Positions 47,393 to 56,544 are shown, counted from the stretch's first letter. The stretch: DNA of 64,000 nt from a bacterium (GCA_030622545.1 JAUXGA010000008.1:66321-130320); one strand, 5' to 3'. The notes: generated from the sequence alone by a model not told the origin. Translations and numbers: made by a program.

Positions 47393-47903
47393 GGTGACCT
47401 CTCTTAGTGCGCGCAAGCCAAACCGCCCCGATTAGCGCGACCAGCAAGAGCATCGAGGCCATCTCAAACGGAATGAGATACTGTGTGAGCAGCGACACGC
47501 CGATAATTTCCGTCGTTGGAGTATCCGGGCGCGGCGCTTGCGTCCACGGAGTGGCGAGTACCACTCCAAAAAGCACTCCCGCAAGCACGACCCCCAATAC
47601 CCCCGCCGCGATACGCTGATGCGATTGCTCGAAATATTTCGAATCCATGACTCGCTGCGTGAGCAAGAGACCAAAGATAATCAGAATCAGAATCCCCCCG
47701 ACATAAATCAGCAGCTGCGTCACCGCCAGAAAATCCGCGTAGAGGAACACATAGAGCGCCGCGACTCCGCAGAACGTGAAGAGCAATCCGAAAGCGCTGT
47801 GAATAATGCGTGGCGAAAATACAACGACCGCCGCCGACACCACCGTCAGCAGGGCAAAAACAACGAAAAGTATTTGGGCGAAAAGGGATGATGCTACATT
47901 CAT
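47385..47903 (-). CDS. nuoJ: NADH-quinone oxidoreductase subunit J
   Basis: SAFGLLFTFCGVAALYVFLYADFLAVTQLLIYVGGILILIIFGLLLT. Confidence 0.92.
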   Translation of the reverse strand: MNVASSLFAQILFVVFALLTVVSAAVVVFSPRIIHSAFGLLFTFCGVAALYVFLYADFLAVTQLLIYVGGILILIIFGLLLTQRVMDSKYFEQSHQRIAAGVLGVVLAGVLFGVVLATPWTQAPRPDTPTTEIIGVSLLTQYLIPFEMASMLLLVALIGAVWLARTKRGHHE

Positions 47904-48499
47904 GAGGATGAATCAGATTGGTTTGGTTTCTTCGGAGCAGATTCGGCTGCTTTGGCTTTTTCCGCGGCGGCTTGCGCTTTGGCAGCAGCGGCTTTGGCTT
48001 TCGCCTCGCGGTCAGCTTCCCGCAGCGTCTCCACCTCGTCCGATGTCATAATCGAGAAGTGATAGATGAGTTCTTTGCGCGTCAGCTTCATCGCTTCGTA
48101 ATCCAGATCAAAATGAATCGCGCCCGTCGGACAGGGAGGGATGCACAAACCGCAATAGATACATTTGGCGTTGTCCACATCGAACTTCAAAACGTGCAGG
48201 CGTTTCTTCGTGCCGTTGGATGTTTCCCCCAAATCAACACCGGCCTGCGCCTTGAGCACTTCGATGATAATCGCATCCACCGGACACGCCCGAGCGCACG
48301 CTCCGCAGCCGGTGCATTCATCGAAGTCCATTTGAATGCGAAGCCGGGCTCCCTCAGGCATCGGCCACCGCTCATGAGGATACTGAAGCGTTACAGACGG
48401 TTTGAACAGGTGCCCGATGGTCACACTCATTCCGATGAGCGTCGTCGAGATGCCCTTCCAGATTTGTTTGAAATAATTTTCTTTCAGCGCTGTTCGCAT
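47900..48499 (-). CDS. nuoI: NADH-quinone oxidoreductase subunit I (2x[4Fe-4S] ferredoxin)
   Basis: CTGCGACARACPVDAI and CIYCGLCIPPCPTGAI; Ala/Lys-rich C-terminal extension. Confidence 0.93.
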   Translation of the reverse strand: MRTALKENYFKQIWKGISTTLIGMSVTIGHLFKPSVTLQYPHERWPMPEGARLRIQMDFDECTGCGACARACPVDAIIIEVLKAQAGVDLGETSNGTKKRLHVLKFDVDNAKCIYCGLCIPPCPTGAIHFDLDYEAMKLTRKELIYHFSIMTSDEVETLREADREAKAKAAAAKAQAAAEKAKAAESAPKKPNQSDSSS

Positions 48500-48524
48500 A
48501 AGATGCTCGTTCGTGTGTCGAATC

Positions 48525-49517
48525 CTACTTGACCCAAAGCATCCAGAAGGAAACGACAATAAGGTTCAAAAATGAAAACGGTAAAAAGACTTTCCAACAA
48601 ACTCCCATGAGCTGGTCCACGCGCAACCGGGGCAGTGTCCAGCGCAGCCACATCTGGATGAATACCAGCACCATACTCTTGCCGAGAAACCAAATCGGCC
48701 CTGGGATGAATGTCAAAAACGGCAGCGGCGAACTCCAGCCTCCTAAGAAAAGCGTCGCCCCAATCGCCGATACGACAAACAAGTTGGCATATTCCGACAT
48801 GAAAAACATCGCATAGCGCATCCCGGAATATTCCGTCGCGTAACCGGCCACGAGTTCCGATTCCCCTTCCGGAATATCAAAGGGCGTTCGATTCACTTCC
48901 GCTACACTCGCCCAGAAATAGATGATAAACGCGATAAGACCAAACGGAGGCGCCTGGAGAAAATTCCAGTTCCAAAAACCTCCTCCTTGTGCCGCGACCA
49001 GAGTTTGCATCGAGAGCGAACCGGCCATCACCGCGGGAACCAGCAGCGAAAGCCCGATGGGTATTTCATAACTTATAATCTGAGCCGCCGACCGCATCGC
49101 GCCATAGAGCGACCATTTATTATTCGACGACCATCCCGCCATTAAAATACCAATCGCGATAATGGAAGAAATCGCAATGATATAGTAGAGTCCGATATTC
49201 AAGTCAGAACCGATAAGATGCGCTCCGAAAGGAATAACGGCAAACGCTCCCAGGGTTCCGATGAAAATGATGTACGGCGCCAGACGGAACAGGGGTTTGT
49301 CAGCCTGTTCCGGAATGATATCCTCTTTCAACAAGAGCTTTATTGCATCGGCGATGGTCTGGAGCCATCCCTGAAAGCCTCCCGTTTCCATCGGCCCCAG
49401 GCGATCCTGCATCCAGCCGGAAAGCTTCCGCTCAAACCAGACAGCAAAAAGCACAAAGAGAAAGAGAAAAGAAATAACACCGACAAGATAGGCGATGGTT
49501 AGGATGACGTCCAACAT
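48525..49517 (-). CDS. nuoH: NADH-quinone oxidoreductase subunit H
   Basis: ERKLSGWMQDRLGPMETGGFQGWLQTIADAIKLLLKEDIIP; EVNRTPFDIPEGESELVAGYATEYSGMRYAMFFMSEYAN. Confidence 0.95.
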   Translation of the reverse strand: MLDVILTIAYLVGVISFLFLFVLFAVWFERKLSGWMQDRLGPMETGGFQGWLQTIADAIKLLLKEDIIPEQADKPLFRLAPYIIFIGTLGAFAVIPFGAHLIGSDLNIGLYYIIAISSIIAIGILMAGWSSNNKWSLYGAMRSAAQIISYEIPIGLSLLVPAVMAGSLSMQTLVAAQGGGFWNWNFLQAPPFGLIAFIIYFWASVAEVNRTPFDIPEGESELVAGYATEYSGMRYAMFFMSEYANLFVVSAIGATLFLGGWSSPLPFLTFIPGPIWFLGKSMVLVFIQMWLRWTLPRLRVDQLMGVCWKVFLPFSFLNLIVVSFWMLWVK

Positions 49518-49540
49518 AAATGACTCAAGAATGAACGAAA

Positions 49541-50125
49541 TTATTTGCGTTTCGAAAGGTCGTAGTAGCGCTTCTCTATCGGAGTTTGAGGCGCGAGCTT
49601 TTTCGTGACCTCAAGAACGGAATCTCCTGCCGCCAGACGATTGAAGGCGTGGCGAAAGATTTCCGGCGCGTTGACCGTTCGATCATTATAATCCGTAACA
49701 AGGATAAGTCCCTGTACGACACAAAGGAAGAGCAGCGTGGGCAATCCGGCTGTTCGATACATTGTCATCGGGAGCGCCCAATCCGCATCGCCCCCTTCAC
49801 GAAACTGTTGCGGAAACGAGCGATTCTCAAATACCTGCGCGGGATCAGCTCCGATACAGATTTGTTCGCAGGCCTCTAAAAGCGAGTGCCGCAGCTCAGG
49901 CCGCGCTTTAGTTTTCAGCAAGAGATCCGTGAAAAGGTCGCTGTTGCGCGGCTTCGTTTCCCGGCGATTCCACTGCACCACCAGTTGATAGATATTTTGA
50001 GCGGGGAGGTGAGGATGGCGGCGTCCGGCGTTATCAATGAAAACCGCATCCGGCGCCAAATCATAAATCAGATGCCGCCCTGCCGTCAGCGATTCTGTCT
50101 GAGCTTTTAAATCAGAATAGCGCAT
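49541..50125 (-). CDS. Hypothetical protein between nuoH and nuoD
   Basis: 194-aa ORF, same strand, 4 nt from the nuoD stop; no recognised family. Confidence 0.65.
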   Translation of the reverse strand: MRYSDLKAQTESLTAGRHLIYDLAPDAVFIDNAGRRHPHLPAQNIYQLVVQWNRRETKPRNSDLFTDLLLKTKARPELRHSLLEACEQICIGADPAQVFENRSFPQQFREGGDADWALPMTMYRTAGLPTLLFLCVVQGLILVTDYNDRTVNAPEIFRHAFNRLAAGDSVLEVTKKLAPQTPIEKRYYDLSKRK

Positions 50126-50129
50126 GTTA

Positions 50130-51338
50130 CTACCGATCCACTTCCCCTAAGACAATATCAATCGAACCTAAAATAGAAACGATGTCCGCAATCATCGCTC
50201 CGACACCGATTTCAGGAATAGCCGACAGCGACGTAAAACAATTGGAACGGCATTTCACCCGATACGGAATCTGTTTCCCATCCGAAACAACATAATATCC
50301 GAGTTCGCCGCGCGGCGCTTCCGTGCGCATATACACTTCGCCTTCGGGTATCTTGCGGAAATTCTTCGGAATGGCTTCTTTCACATCTCCTTCAGGCAAA
50401 CGGTCGAGCGCTTGTCGAATGATGCGGGTGCTCTGTTCCATCTCGCGAATCCGCACCATATACCTGTCCCAGCAATCTCCGACAGTGCCTTTTTCTCCGG
50501 TACCGATACAGACATCGAAATCGTAATTTTCATAGCCGCTGTAGGGTTCCGTCTTGCGCAAATCCCAGGCAAGTCCTGAGCCGCGCACGTTCGGCCCTGT
50601 CGCACCGTAAGCGATGGCCTGCTTCGCTGTCATCACTCCGATATCCGCCGAGCGGTCGATAAAAATCTGGTTAAAACTGTACAAGTTGTTGTATTCGTCG
50701 ATATTAGGCAGGAAGTAATCGCAGAAATCGCGGCACTTCTCGACCCAGCCCGGCGGCAAATCGTGAGACAGACCACCTATCCAGATATAATTGTAGAGCA
50801 GACGGGCTCCGCAGACATCTTCAAATAAATCAACAATACGTTCGCGCTCACGAAACGCATAGAGGAACGGCGTGAAAGCTCCGGTATCCAGCGCATAGGT
50901 GCCGAACGATACAAGGTGAGACGCGATGCGATTGAGTTCGGCCATAATGACGCGAATCGTCTGCACGCGCTCATTCACCTCGATGCCCATAATCTTTTCC
51001 ACCGCCAGCGCAAAACCGAGGTTGTTGTTCATCGAGGCGAGATAGTCAAGCCGGTCGGTATAGGGGATGACCTGATTGTAAGGAATGGATTCGGCAATCT
51101 TTTCAAAACAGCGATGCAGATACCCGATATGGGGCGTGATTTTAACAACGACTTCGCCATCGGTCAGCAGTTCGAATCGCAGCACGCCGTGTGTCGAAGG
51201 ATGCTGAGGCCCCATATTGAGGATCATATGATCCCCTTCAATAATGTCCACCTCTGCCGCTCGGGAACCGAGCAGCTTAGACCGGTCAGGGCCCAGCGGA
51301 ATATCCATCTCCCGCATCGTTAAATTTTCTTTTTCCAT
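50130..51338 (-). CDS. nuoD: NADH-quinone oxidoreductase subunit D
   Basis: LNMGPQHPSTHGVLRFELLTDGEVV, HRCFEKIAES, IRIREMEQSTRIIRQAL, RAPRGELGYYVVSDG. Confidence 0.95.
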   Translation of the reverse strand: MEKENLTMREMDIPLGPDRSKLLGSRAAEVDIIEGDHMILNMGPQHPSTHGVLRFELLTDGEVVVKITPHIGYLHRCFEKIAESIPYNQVIPYTDRLDYLASMNNNLGFALAVEKIMGIEVNERVQTIRVIMAELNRIASHLVSFGTYALDTGAFTPFLYAFRERERIVDLFEDVCGARLLYNYIWIGGLSHDLPPGWVEKCRDFCDYFLPNIDEYNNLYSFNQIFIDRSADIGVMTAKQAIAYGATGPNVRGSGLAWDLRKTEPYSGYENYDFDVCIGTGEKGTVGDCWDRYMVRIREMEQSTRIIRQALDRLPEGDVKEAIPKNFRKIPEGEVYMRTEAPRGELGYYVVSDGKQIPYRVKCRSNCFTSLSAIPEIGVGAMIADIVSILGSIDIVLGEVDR

Positions 51339-51377
51339 CGGTTGAATATATCTATTGATTCGTATTAACAGAAACGA

Positions 51378-51887
51378 TTATTCCCAGTCCAAAACCGGGG
51401 AATCTTTCAAGTTGTCGTATGCCACTTTCAGTCCCTGATATTCCTCAGGAGCCTGATAGTCCTTGCGCAGGGGGTGGCCTTCCCAATCGTCCGGCAACAG
51501 GATGCGCCGCGGATCAGGGTGGTTTAAAAATTCGACTCCCACAAGGTCATAGGCTTCGCGCTCATGCCATTCGGCGGTGCGCCAGATATGTGACACGGTC
51601 GGAACCTGCGGCTTTTCACCCGGCAACGACACTTTTAGCACCGTGCGATGGTTGTGCGTCATCGAATGGATATGATACACCACCTCGAAGCTCCCCTGCC
51701 GATCCACCGCCGAAAGACACATCAGGGAATCGAAACTGAGCTCGGAGTTGTCCTTCAGGTATGCGGCGATATCGGTGATGCGTTCCGCCGGAACCCGAAC
51801 CGCCGACTCCGGTTTCGTCTCGACAAGTTCGAAACTCACATCGGGAAATTTCTTCTGTAAGGCTTGTAAAACTTCTTCTGTCGTCAT
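51378..51887 (-). CDS. nuoC: NADH-quinone oxidoreductase subunit C
   Basis: VPTVSHIWRTAEWHEREAYDLVGVEFLNHPDPRRILLPDDWEGHPLRKDY. Confidence 0.94.
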   Translation of the reverse strand: MTTEEVLQALQKKFPDVSFELVETKPESAVRVPAERITDIAAYLKDNSELSFDSLMCLSAVDRQGSFEVVYHIHSMTHNHRTVLKVSLPGEKPQVPTVSHIWRTAEWHEREAYDLVGVEFLNHPDPRRILLPDDWEGHPLRKDYQAPEEYQGLKVAYDNLKDSPVLDWE

Positions 51888-51938
51888 TGTATTATCGTTA
51901 TATTAACTGCGGTGATGTAGGACGCGGCGAGTCGTAGG

Positions 51939-51957
51939 GACAAGGCCTGCCTTGTCC
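51939..51957. repeat. Small palindrome GGACAAGGC-CT-GCCTTGTCC preceded by GTAGG
   Basis: Near-perfect inverted repeat in the gap between nuoC and the 51976 gene. Confidence 0.55.
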
Positions 51958-51975
51958 GTTTGTTGCCCGTCTGCG

Positions 51976-52626
51976 TTAAGGTTTTTCGGGTAGCAGCGCT
52001 CCCTGACGCTCTAATTGAACCATTGTCAGATTCACCAAATCCGCAAGCGTGGAGACCTGATTGATGTTCAACTCTCTATCGTGGGCTTCCTGCTGCGAAG
52101 TTTCAGGAAAATGAAGCTCGATATGCTGCACCGTGCCCTGTTGCCGAAAGAGGATTTCCCACGCGCTTTTGCCGAGGAAAAAGATTTGCGTATCGGTTCG
52201 ATTCGATGTCCGCATCCCTTCGGCTGTCTTCACAAGGTAGCGAAGCGCTTCCTCGAACGGCGCGAGTTCATCGACGTCAAGTATCGCGAATGCTAAAGGC
52301 TTGTCTTGCCCCTTCAGCACGAGATTCGCACCGAAATAGCGAGTCGTGTCGCCGGGCTCGAACGCCATGTCGGTGTAAAGTTCCACCGCTTCAAGCGTCT
52401 TTGCCTGAGCTTTGCCAAAGGGGAATTTGCGGTGGCTGCGTTCCGAGAGCGGCACACTTCCGACGAAAGTGCAATTGCGAAACATCGTGCGACCCGGCGT
52501 CTGCAGCTCCCATTCATAGTCTGTTGCCGGTTCGATGTCCTGAGCCAGCGACAAAGCGGTCATGAACAGAAGAACTGCAAGTACCACAGCGCTTCCGATA
52601 CCTCCCTTACTTCTTCCGCTTATCAT
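51976..52626 (-). CDS. Secreted hypothetical protein within the nuo cluster
   Basis: Signal peptide ending SLA|QDIEP; overlaps the upstream ORF by 20 nt. Confidence 0.6.
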   Translation of the reverse strand: MISGRSKGGIGSAVVLAVLLFMTALSLAQDIEPATDYEWELQTPGRTMFRNCTFVGSVPLSERSHRKFPFGKAQAKTLEAVELYTDMAFEPGDTTRYFGANLVLKGQDKPLAFAILDVDELAPFEEALRYLVKTAEGMRTSNRTDTQIFFLGKSAWEILFRQQGTVQHIELHFPETSQQEAHDRELNINQVSTLADLVNLTMVQLERQGALLPEKP

Positions 52627-53029
52627 AATTCTGGTGCTGCCAGCAATAACGCGAGCCTTTCTTGGCTCGGCGTGTGCAGCGTGTTCCCTTCAGGGTAATC
52701 GCTTCGCACTGGTGAAATTCCGAAGATTCTTCCTGAACGGCACTCACGTTTGGAGAGACTGTATCAGGCGGAGCATACTTCAGTGCCGTCGATACACGCA
52801 CCCAGCCTTCGACAGAGATTTTCGCCCAGCTCGCGACGGTGTCCAGAATCTGAACGCGCGCTCCGGGAATCATCGTCCCGACCACCGGACCGCAGGGAAT
52901 CGCCCATAACGTATCGGACTGAACGCTGCTTTCCTGCGGCGTTATCAGGCTATCCGGAAGCGCACCGCCTTGCTGAGCCAGAACACTTCCCGCGATGATG
53001 AGAATTAGTAATACGCGATACAGGATCAC
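52607..53029 (-). CDS. Secreted SH3-like protein with C-terminal DUF5763-like Cys/His motif
   Basis: Signal peptide VLA|QQGG; SH3-like region; CEAITLKGTRCTRRAKKGSRYCWQHQ. Confidence 0.65.
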   Translation of the reverse strand: MILYRVLLILIIAGSVLAQQGGALPDSLITPQESSVQSDTLWAIPCGPVVGTMIPGARVQILDTVASWAKISVEGWVRVSTALKYAPPDTVSPNVSAVQEESSEFHQCEAITLKGTRCTRRAKKGSRYCWQHQNYDKRKK

Positions 53030-53035
53030 GGAAAA

Positions 53036-53536
53036 TTACGCTTGCTTGGCCGGTCTTGCAAGCACCTTTTCTTTCATGATAACTTTTTCACGCAGTTCCA
53101 GAAGACCCGCGACGAGAGCTTCCGGCCTCGGCGGACAACCCGGCACATAAACATCCACCGGGACAATCTGATCCACGCCCTTGACCACGCTATAGCCGCG
53201 CTGCCAATAAGGTCCTCCGCAAATCGCGCACGAACCCATCGCGATGACCCATTTCGGTTCCGCCATCTGATGATAAATGCGCTTAAGCCGGGAAGCCATT
53301 TTCAATGTGACTGTTCCCGAAACGATCATCAGGTCCGCCTGACGCGGACTGGGACGGAAGAAGGTGCCGAAGCGATCCAAATCATAGCGCGAAGCCCCCG
53401 TGCACATCATCTCGATAGCGCAACAGGCAAGTCCGAACGTGACCACCCAAAGAGAACGCGAGCGGCCCCAGTCGAAAACCTTATCAACGGATGTAATGAT
53501 AATATTGTCGCCGAAGCGACCTTCAAGGATACCCAT
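53036..53536 (-). CDS. nuoB: NADH-quinone oxidoreductase subunit B
   Basis: [61 protein letters not shown]. Confidence 0.95.
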   Translation of the reverse strand: MGILEGRFGDNIIITSVDKVFDWGRSRSLWVVTFGLACCAIEMMCTGASRYDLDRFGTFFRPSPRQADLMIVSGTVTLKMASRLKRIYHQMAEPKWVIAMGSCAICGGPYWQRGYSVVKGVDQIVPVDVYVPGCPPRPEALVAGLLELREKVIMKEKVLARPAKQA

Positions 53537-53555
53537 AATCGCTGCTTAGAAAAGT

Positions 53556-53978
53556 TTAATTCCGAAGATTATCAGGAGTTAGCGGCGTTTCTGCCGAGGA
53601 TTCTGTTTCTTTCTCAGGCAAACGAATCCACTCGAGATCCCCCTTCGCCCAGACATACGCCAGACCAGTCAGCAGAATCACAAGAAAAATCGCCATCTCA
53701 AGCCATGCCCAAAAGCCAAGATGCCGATAGACAATCGCCCAAGGGTAAAGAAAAACCACCTCGACATCGAAGATGATGAAAATCAACGCGATGATATAAA
53801 AGCGGCTGTTGAATCGAATCCACGAAGAACCCTCGGCGACTTCGCCACATTCATAGGTCGAGTTTTTGGCAGGATTCGGCCGGTGCGGAGCGATCAGGCT
53901 GGAGAAAAAGAGGATGACTAAAACCAGACCGCCCGCTGCAAGTAAAAATAGAATGACAGGAAAAAAAGAACCGAACAT
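53556..53978 (-). CDS. nuoA: NADH-quinone oxidoreductase subunit A
   Basis: [41 protein letters not shown]. Confidence 0.94.
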   Translation of the reverse strand: MFGSFFPVILFLLAAGGLVLVILFFSSLIAPHRPNPAKNSTYECGEVAEGSSWIRFNSRFYIIALIFIIFDVEVVFLYPWAIVYRHLGFWAWLEMAIFLVILLTGLAYVWAKGDLEWIRLPEKETESSAETPLTPDNLRN

Positions 53979-54121
53979 GTAGGTGCCCTAAGAAAAAGAG
54001 CAAAGGTGAAGGATTGCGATTGATTTATGAGGGACAATGTTTGCAATTAATATAGGAAATTTTTCTCAAAATGCAACTCCAAATTCAGGAACCTGATGAC
54101 TTTATTTTTGTGAAATTTTTC

Positions 54122-54150
54122 TTGACTCTAACTGAAATTTTTTGTATATT
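54122..54150 (+). promoter_or_regulatory. sigma70-like promoter TTGACT-N17-TATATT
   Basis: 17-nt spacer; ~170 nt upstream of an intrinsic terminator with no convincing ORF between. Confidence 0.6.
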
Positions 54151-54156
54151 ACACGT

Positions 54157-54322
54157 GAAACATGGTGCAAACTCGCTCAAGAAGCAGGCAGTTTCGCATC
54201 GTATTTCTTTTTTAACAAATACTTACACTTCGCACTTATTCCTTTTTTCAAGCTTTGCGAAACTGGGGGATTTGTTGCGCCGAGGATTTCCCTCCCTTGT
54301 CCTCGGCGCAGTTTTGTTTTTT
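54157..54322 (+). ncRNA. Candidate small RNA of about 165 nt
   Basis: Bounded by promoter 54122-54150 and terminator 54276-54322; internal perfect 10-bp inverted repeat CAGTTTCGCA (54189-54198)/TGCGAAACTG (54256-54265). Confidence 0.5.
54276..54322 (+). terminator. Rho-independent terminator
   Basis: 11-bp stem TGCGCCGAGGA...TCCTCGGCGCA followed by GTTTTGTTTTTT. Confidence 0.85.
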
Positions 54323-54391
54323 AAGGACTAAAGAGGAATCTTTCCTCATCGGCTCGCCTTAATTTTTTTACTGAATTGATGAACTCTTGAT

Positions 54392-54420
54392 GCCTCCGCA
54401 CTCTTGTGGAGGCTTTTCTT
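54392..54420 (+). terminator. Second intrinsic-terminator-like hairpin
   Basis: GCCTCCGCA-CTCT-TGTGGAGGC followed by TTTTCTTTT. Confidence 0.75.
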
Positions 54421-54557
54421 TTGCTTGGAATCTCCTCCAATCTTTCCTATATTTAAATGATGGTATTTGCAATCACCTCGTAGGGTTGGTGTCTGTGACC
54501 CGACCGCGAGAACGACAGACGGGCCTGTCACAACACCAGCTTCCAAAATAATACTAC

Positions 54558-54576
54558 CCGCGACCTCCGGTCGCGG
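54558..54576. repeat. Palindromic element family A, copy 2 (CCGCGACC-TCC-GGTCGCGG)
   Basis: Same arms as 27498 and 61065; 9 nt before the mutY ATG. Confidence 0.75.
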
Positions 54577-54585
54577 ATATCGATA

Positions 54586-55686
54586 ATGCCAGACAATAAA
54601 CCCATACCACTCGCCGCGCTCCGAAAGCTGCTGAAATGGTATCGCACCAACAAGCGAGAATTGCCGTGGCGAGGCACAACGGAGCCTTATGCCGTCTGGG
54701 TCTCTGAAGTCATGCTTCAGCAAACTCAGGTTAAAACGGTAAAACCGTACTACGAACGCTGGATGCAGCGGTTCCCGAGTGTCGCGGTTCTCGCTGAAGC
54801 ATCACTAAATGACGTGCTGAAACTTTGGGAAGGTTGCGGCTATTACGCGCGAGCTCGCAACCTGCACCGCGCCGCTGTTCAGATTGTCAGCCAAAACAAT
54901 GGACAGTTGCCGAAAAGCGCTGCGTTGCTTCAAAAGCTGCCCGGTATCGGGCCTTATACTTCCGCCGCGATTGCTTCGATAGCTTTCGATCAGGCGGTGC
55001 CTGTTCTTGACGGAAACGTCGAACGAGTGTTATGCCGTTTACTCCTTGAAAGGCGGCTTTTTAAAACCACCGCCGTGCAAAAAAGATTGCGACGAACCGC
55101 CGAAGAAATCATGGATTCGCTCGGCTCCCAAATGGGCACACCAGGAGAGCTGAATCAGGCGATGATGGAACTCGGCGCAAATGTCTGCACCGTGCGAGCG
55201 CCACAATGTAAAATCTGTCCGTTGAAATCCGTTTGTCGCGGGCACCAGAAACTCGCCGACCCGGGAGTGTTGCCGCGCCGAAAAAAATCAAAGCCGCTCC
55301 CGCATTACGATATCACCGCGGCTATTATCAAACGCCGGGGTAAAATTCTGATCACTCAGAGGCCGCACGGTGGGATGCTCGGAGGTTTATGGGAATTTCC
55401 GGGCGGCAAACAAGAAAAGGGCGAGTCACTCGAAACGTGTTTGGCGCGGGAAATCCGTGAAGAATTGGATGTTGATATTGCCGTAGGAAAGCTCTTTCAA
55501 TCGGTGAAACACAGCTACTCTCATTTTCGCATTACACTTCACGCGTTTTCATGCACGCTTCCTCGCGGACGCATCCGAAAACTCGGCGTTACCGCTTTCC
55601 GCTGGACAACGCCGCACGAGTTTTCGAAATTCGCTTTTCCAAAAGCGGACCGTGTTATCATCGAGAAAATCCTTAGAAGAGCATAG
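54586..55686 (+). CDS. mutY: A/G-specific adenine glycosylase
   Basis: LPWRGTTEPYAVWVSEVMLQQTQV, HhH LQKLPGIGPYTSAAIASIAF, [4Fe-4S] C-X6-C-X2-C-X5-C, C-terminal Nudix-like domain. Confidence 0.95.
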   Translation: MPDNKPIPLAALRKLLKWYRTNKRELPWRGTTEPYAVWVSEVMLQQTQVKTVKPYYERWMQRFPSVAVLAEASLNDVLKLWEGCGYYARARNLHRAAVQIVSQNNGQLPKSAALLQKLPGIGPYTSAAIASIAFDQAVPVLDGNVERVLCRLLLERRLFKTTAVQKRLRRTAEEIMDSLGSQMGTPGELNQAMMELGANVCTVRAPQCKICPLKSVCRGHQKLADPGVLPRRKKSKPLPHYDITAAIIKRRGKILITQRPHGGMLGGLWEFPGGKQEKGESLETCLAREIREELDVDIAVGKLFQSVKHSYSHFRITLHAFSCTLPRGRIRKLGVTAFRWTTPHEFSKFAFPKADRVIIEKILRRA

Positions 55687-55731
55687 TCCATAGCTTCGAA
55701 TTAATTTGAAGATTTCTATATAGGTGTTCCC

Positions 55732-56532
55732 ATGTTGAAAAAATCTGTTATCACCCGCAGCTTTCTTGGCGTTGTTTTCCTTGCGCTGGGCATTGCCGCC
55801 TGCTACACGAATCCGGAAACCGGTCGCCGCGCGATGATTCTTTTTTCGACCAAACAAGAAGCGGCGTTAGGATTTTCGGCCTTTGCCGAGCTTAAAAGAG
55901 AAAAGCCTATCTCGACAAATCCCGAGCAGACTGAGTTGGTGCGACGCGTTGGTAATCGAATTTCGTCCGTGGTGGAACTCCCACATGCCGAATGGGAATT
56001 CGTCGCTTTCAAGGATGACGAAATACCTAACGCGTTCTGCCTGCCGGGAGGGAAAGTCGGCATCTACACCGGAATATTGCCCTTCACGCAGGATGAAGCA
56101 GGACTGGCGATGGTGATGGGGCATGAAGTCGCCCACGCGGTTGCGCGGCACGGCGGCGAGCGAATGAGTCAGCAATTGCTGGTAGGATTAGGCGGAATCG
56201 GGCTGGCGGTCGCGATGCGAGAAAAACCCGCTGAAACGCAGGCGCTTGCGTTGGTCGCGTACGGTGTGGCCACCACCGTCGGAGTTATCCTGCCCTACAG
56301 CCGCAAACATGAACTTGAAGCCGATTATATGGGATTGAAATTCATGGCGAAGGCGGGCTACGACCCGCGAGCGGGTGTCGAATTCTGGCGGCGTTTTAAA
56401 GCGTACAGCGACCAACGCGGCGGCAAACCGCCCGAATTCCTGTCAACGCATCCCCTCGACGACCGCCGCATCCGCGAGATGGAAAAACACATGCCCGAAG
56501 CGATGGAAATTTACCGCCGAAGCCAAGGATAA
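55732..56532 (+). CDS. M48-family metallopeptidase lipoprotein
   Basis: Lipobox GIAAC; HEVAHAVARH; HELEADYMGLKFMAKAGYDP. Confidence 0.9.
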   Translation: MLKKSVITRSFLGVVFLALGIAACYTNPETGRRAMILFSTKQEAALGFSAFAELKREKPISTNPEQTELVRRVGNRISSVVELPHAEWEFVAFKDDEIPNAFCLPGGKVGIYTGILPFTQDEAGLAMVMGHEVAHAVARHGGERMSQQLLVGLGGIGLAVAMREKPAETQALALVAYGVATTVGVILPYSRKHELEADYMGLKFMAKAGYDPRAGVEFWRRFKAYSDQRGGKPPEFLSTHPLDDRRIREMEKHMPEAMEIYRRSQG

Positions 56533-56544
56533 AGATAACGCCGA

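Noticed and set aside
47918-48532. 204-aa ORF antisense to nuoI
   Set aside because: nuoI has intact ferredoxin motifs on the other strand; shadow ORF.
54071-54331. 86-aa ORF spanning the promoter and terminator upstream of mutY
   Set aside because: Begins before the predicted promoter and runs through the terminator stem; no RBS; better explained as an sRNA unit.
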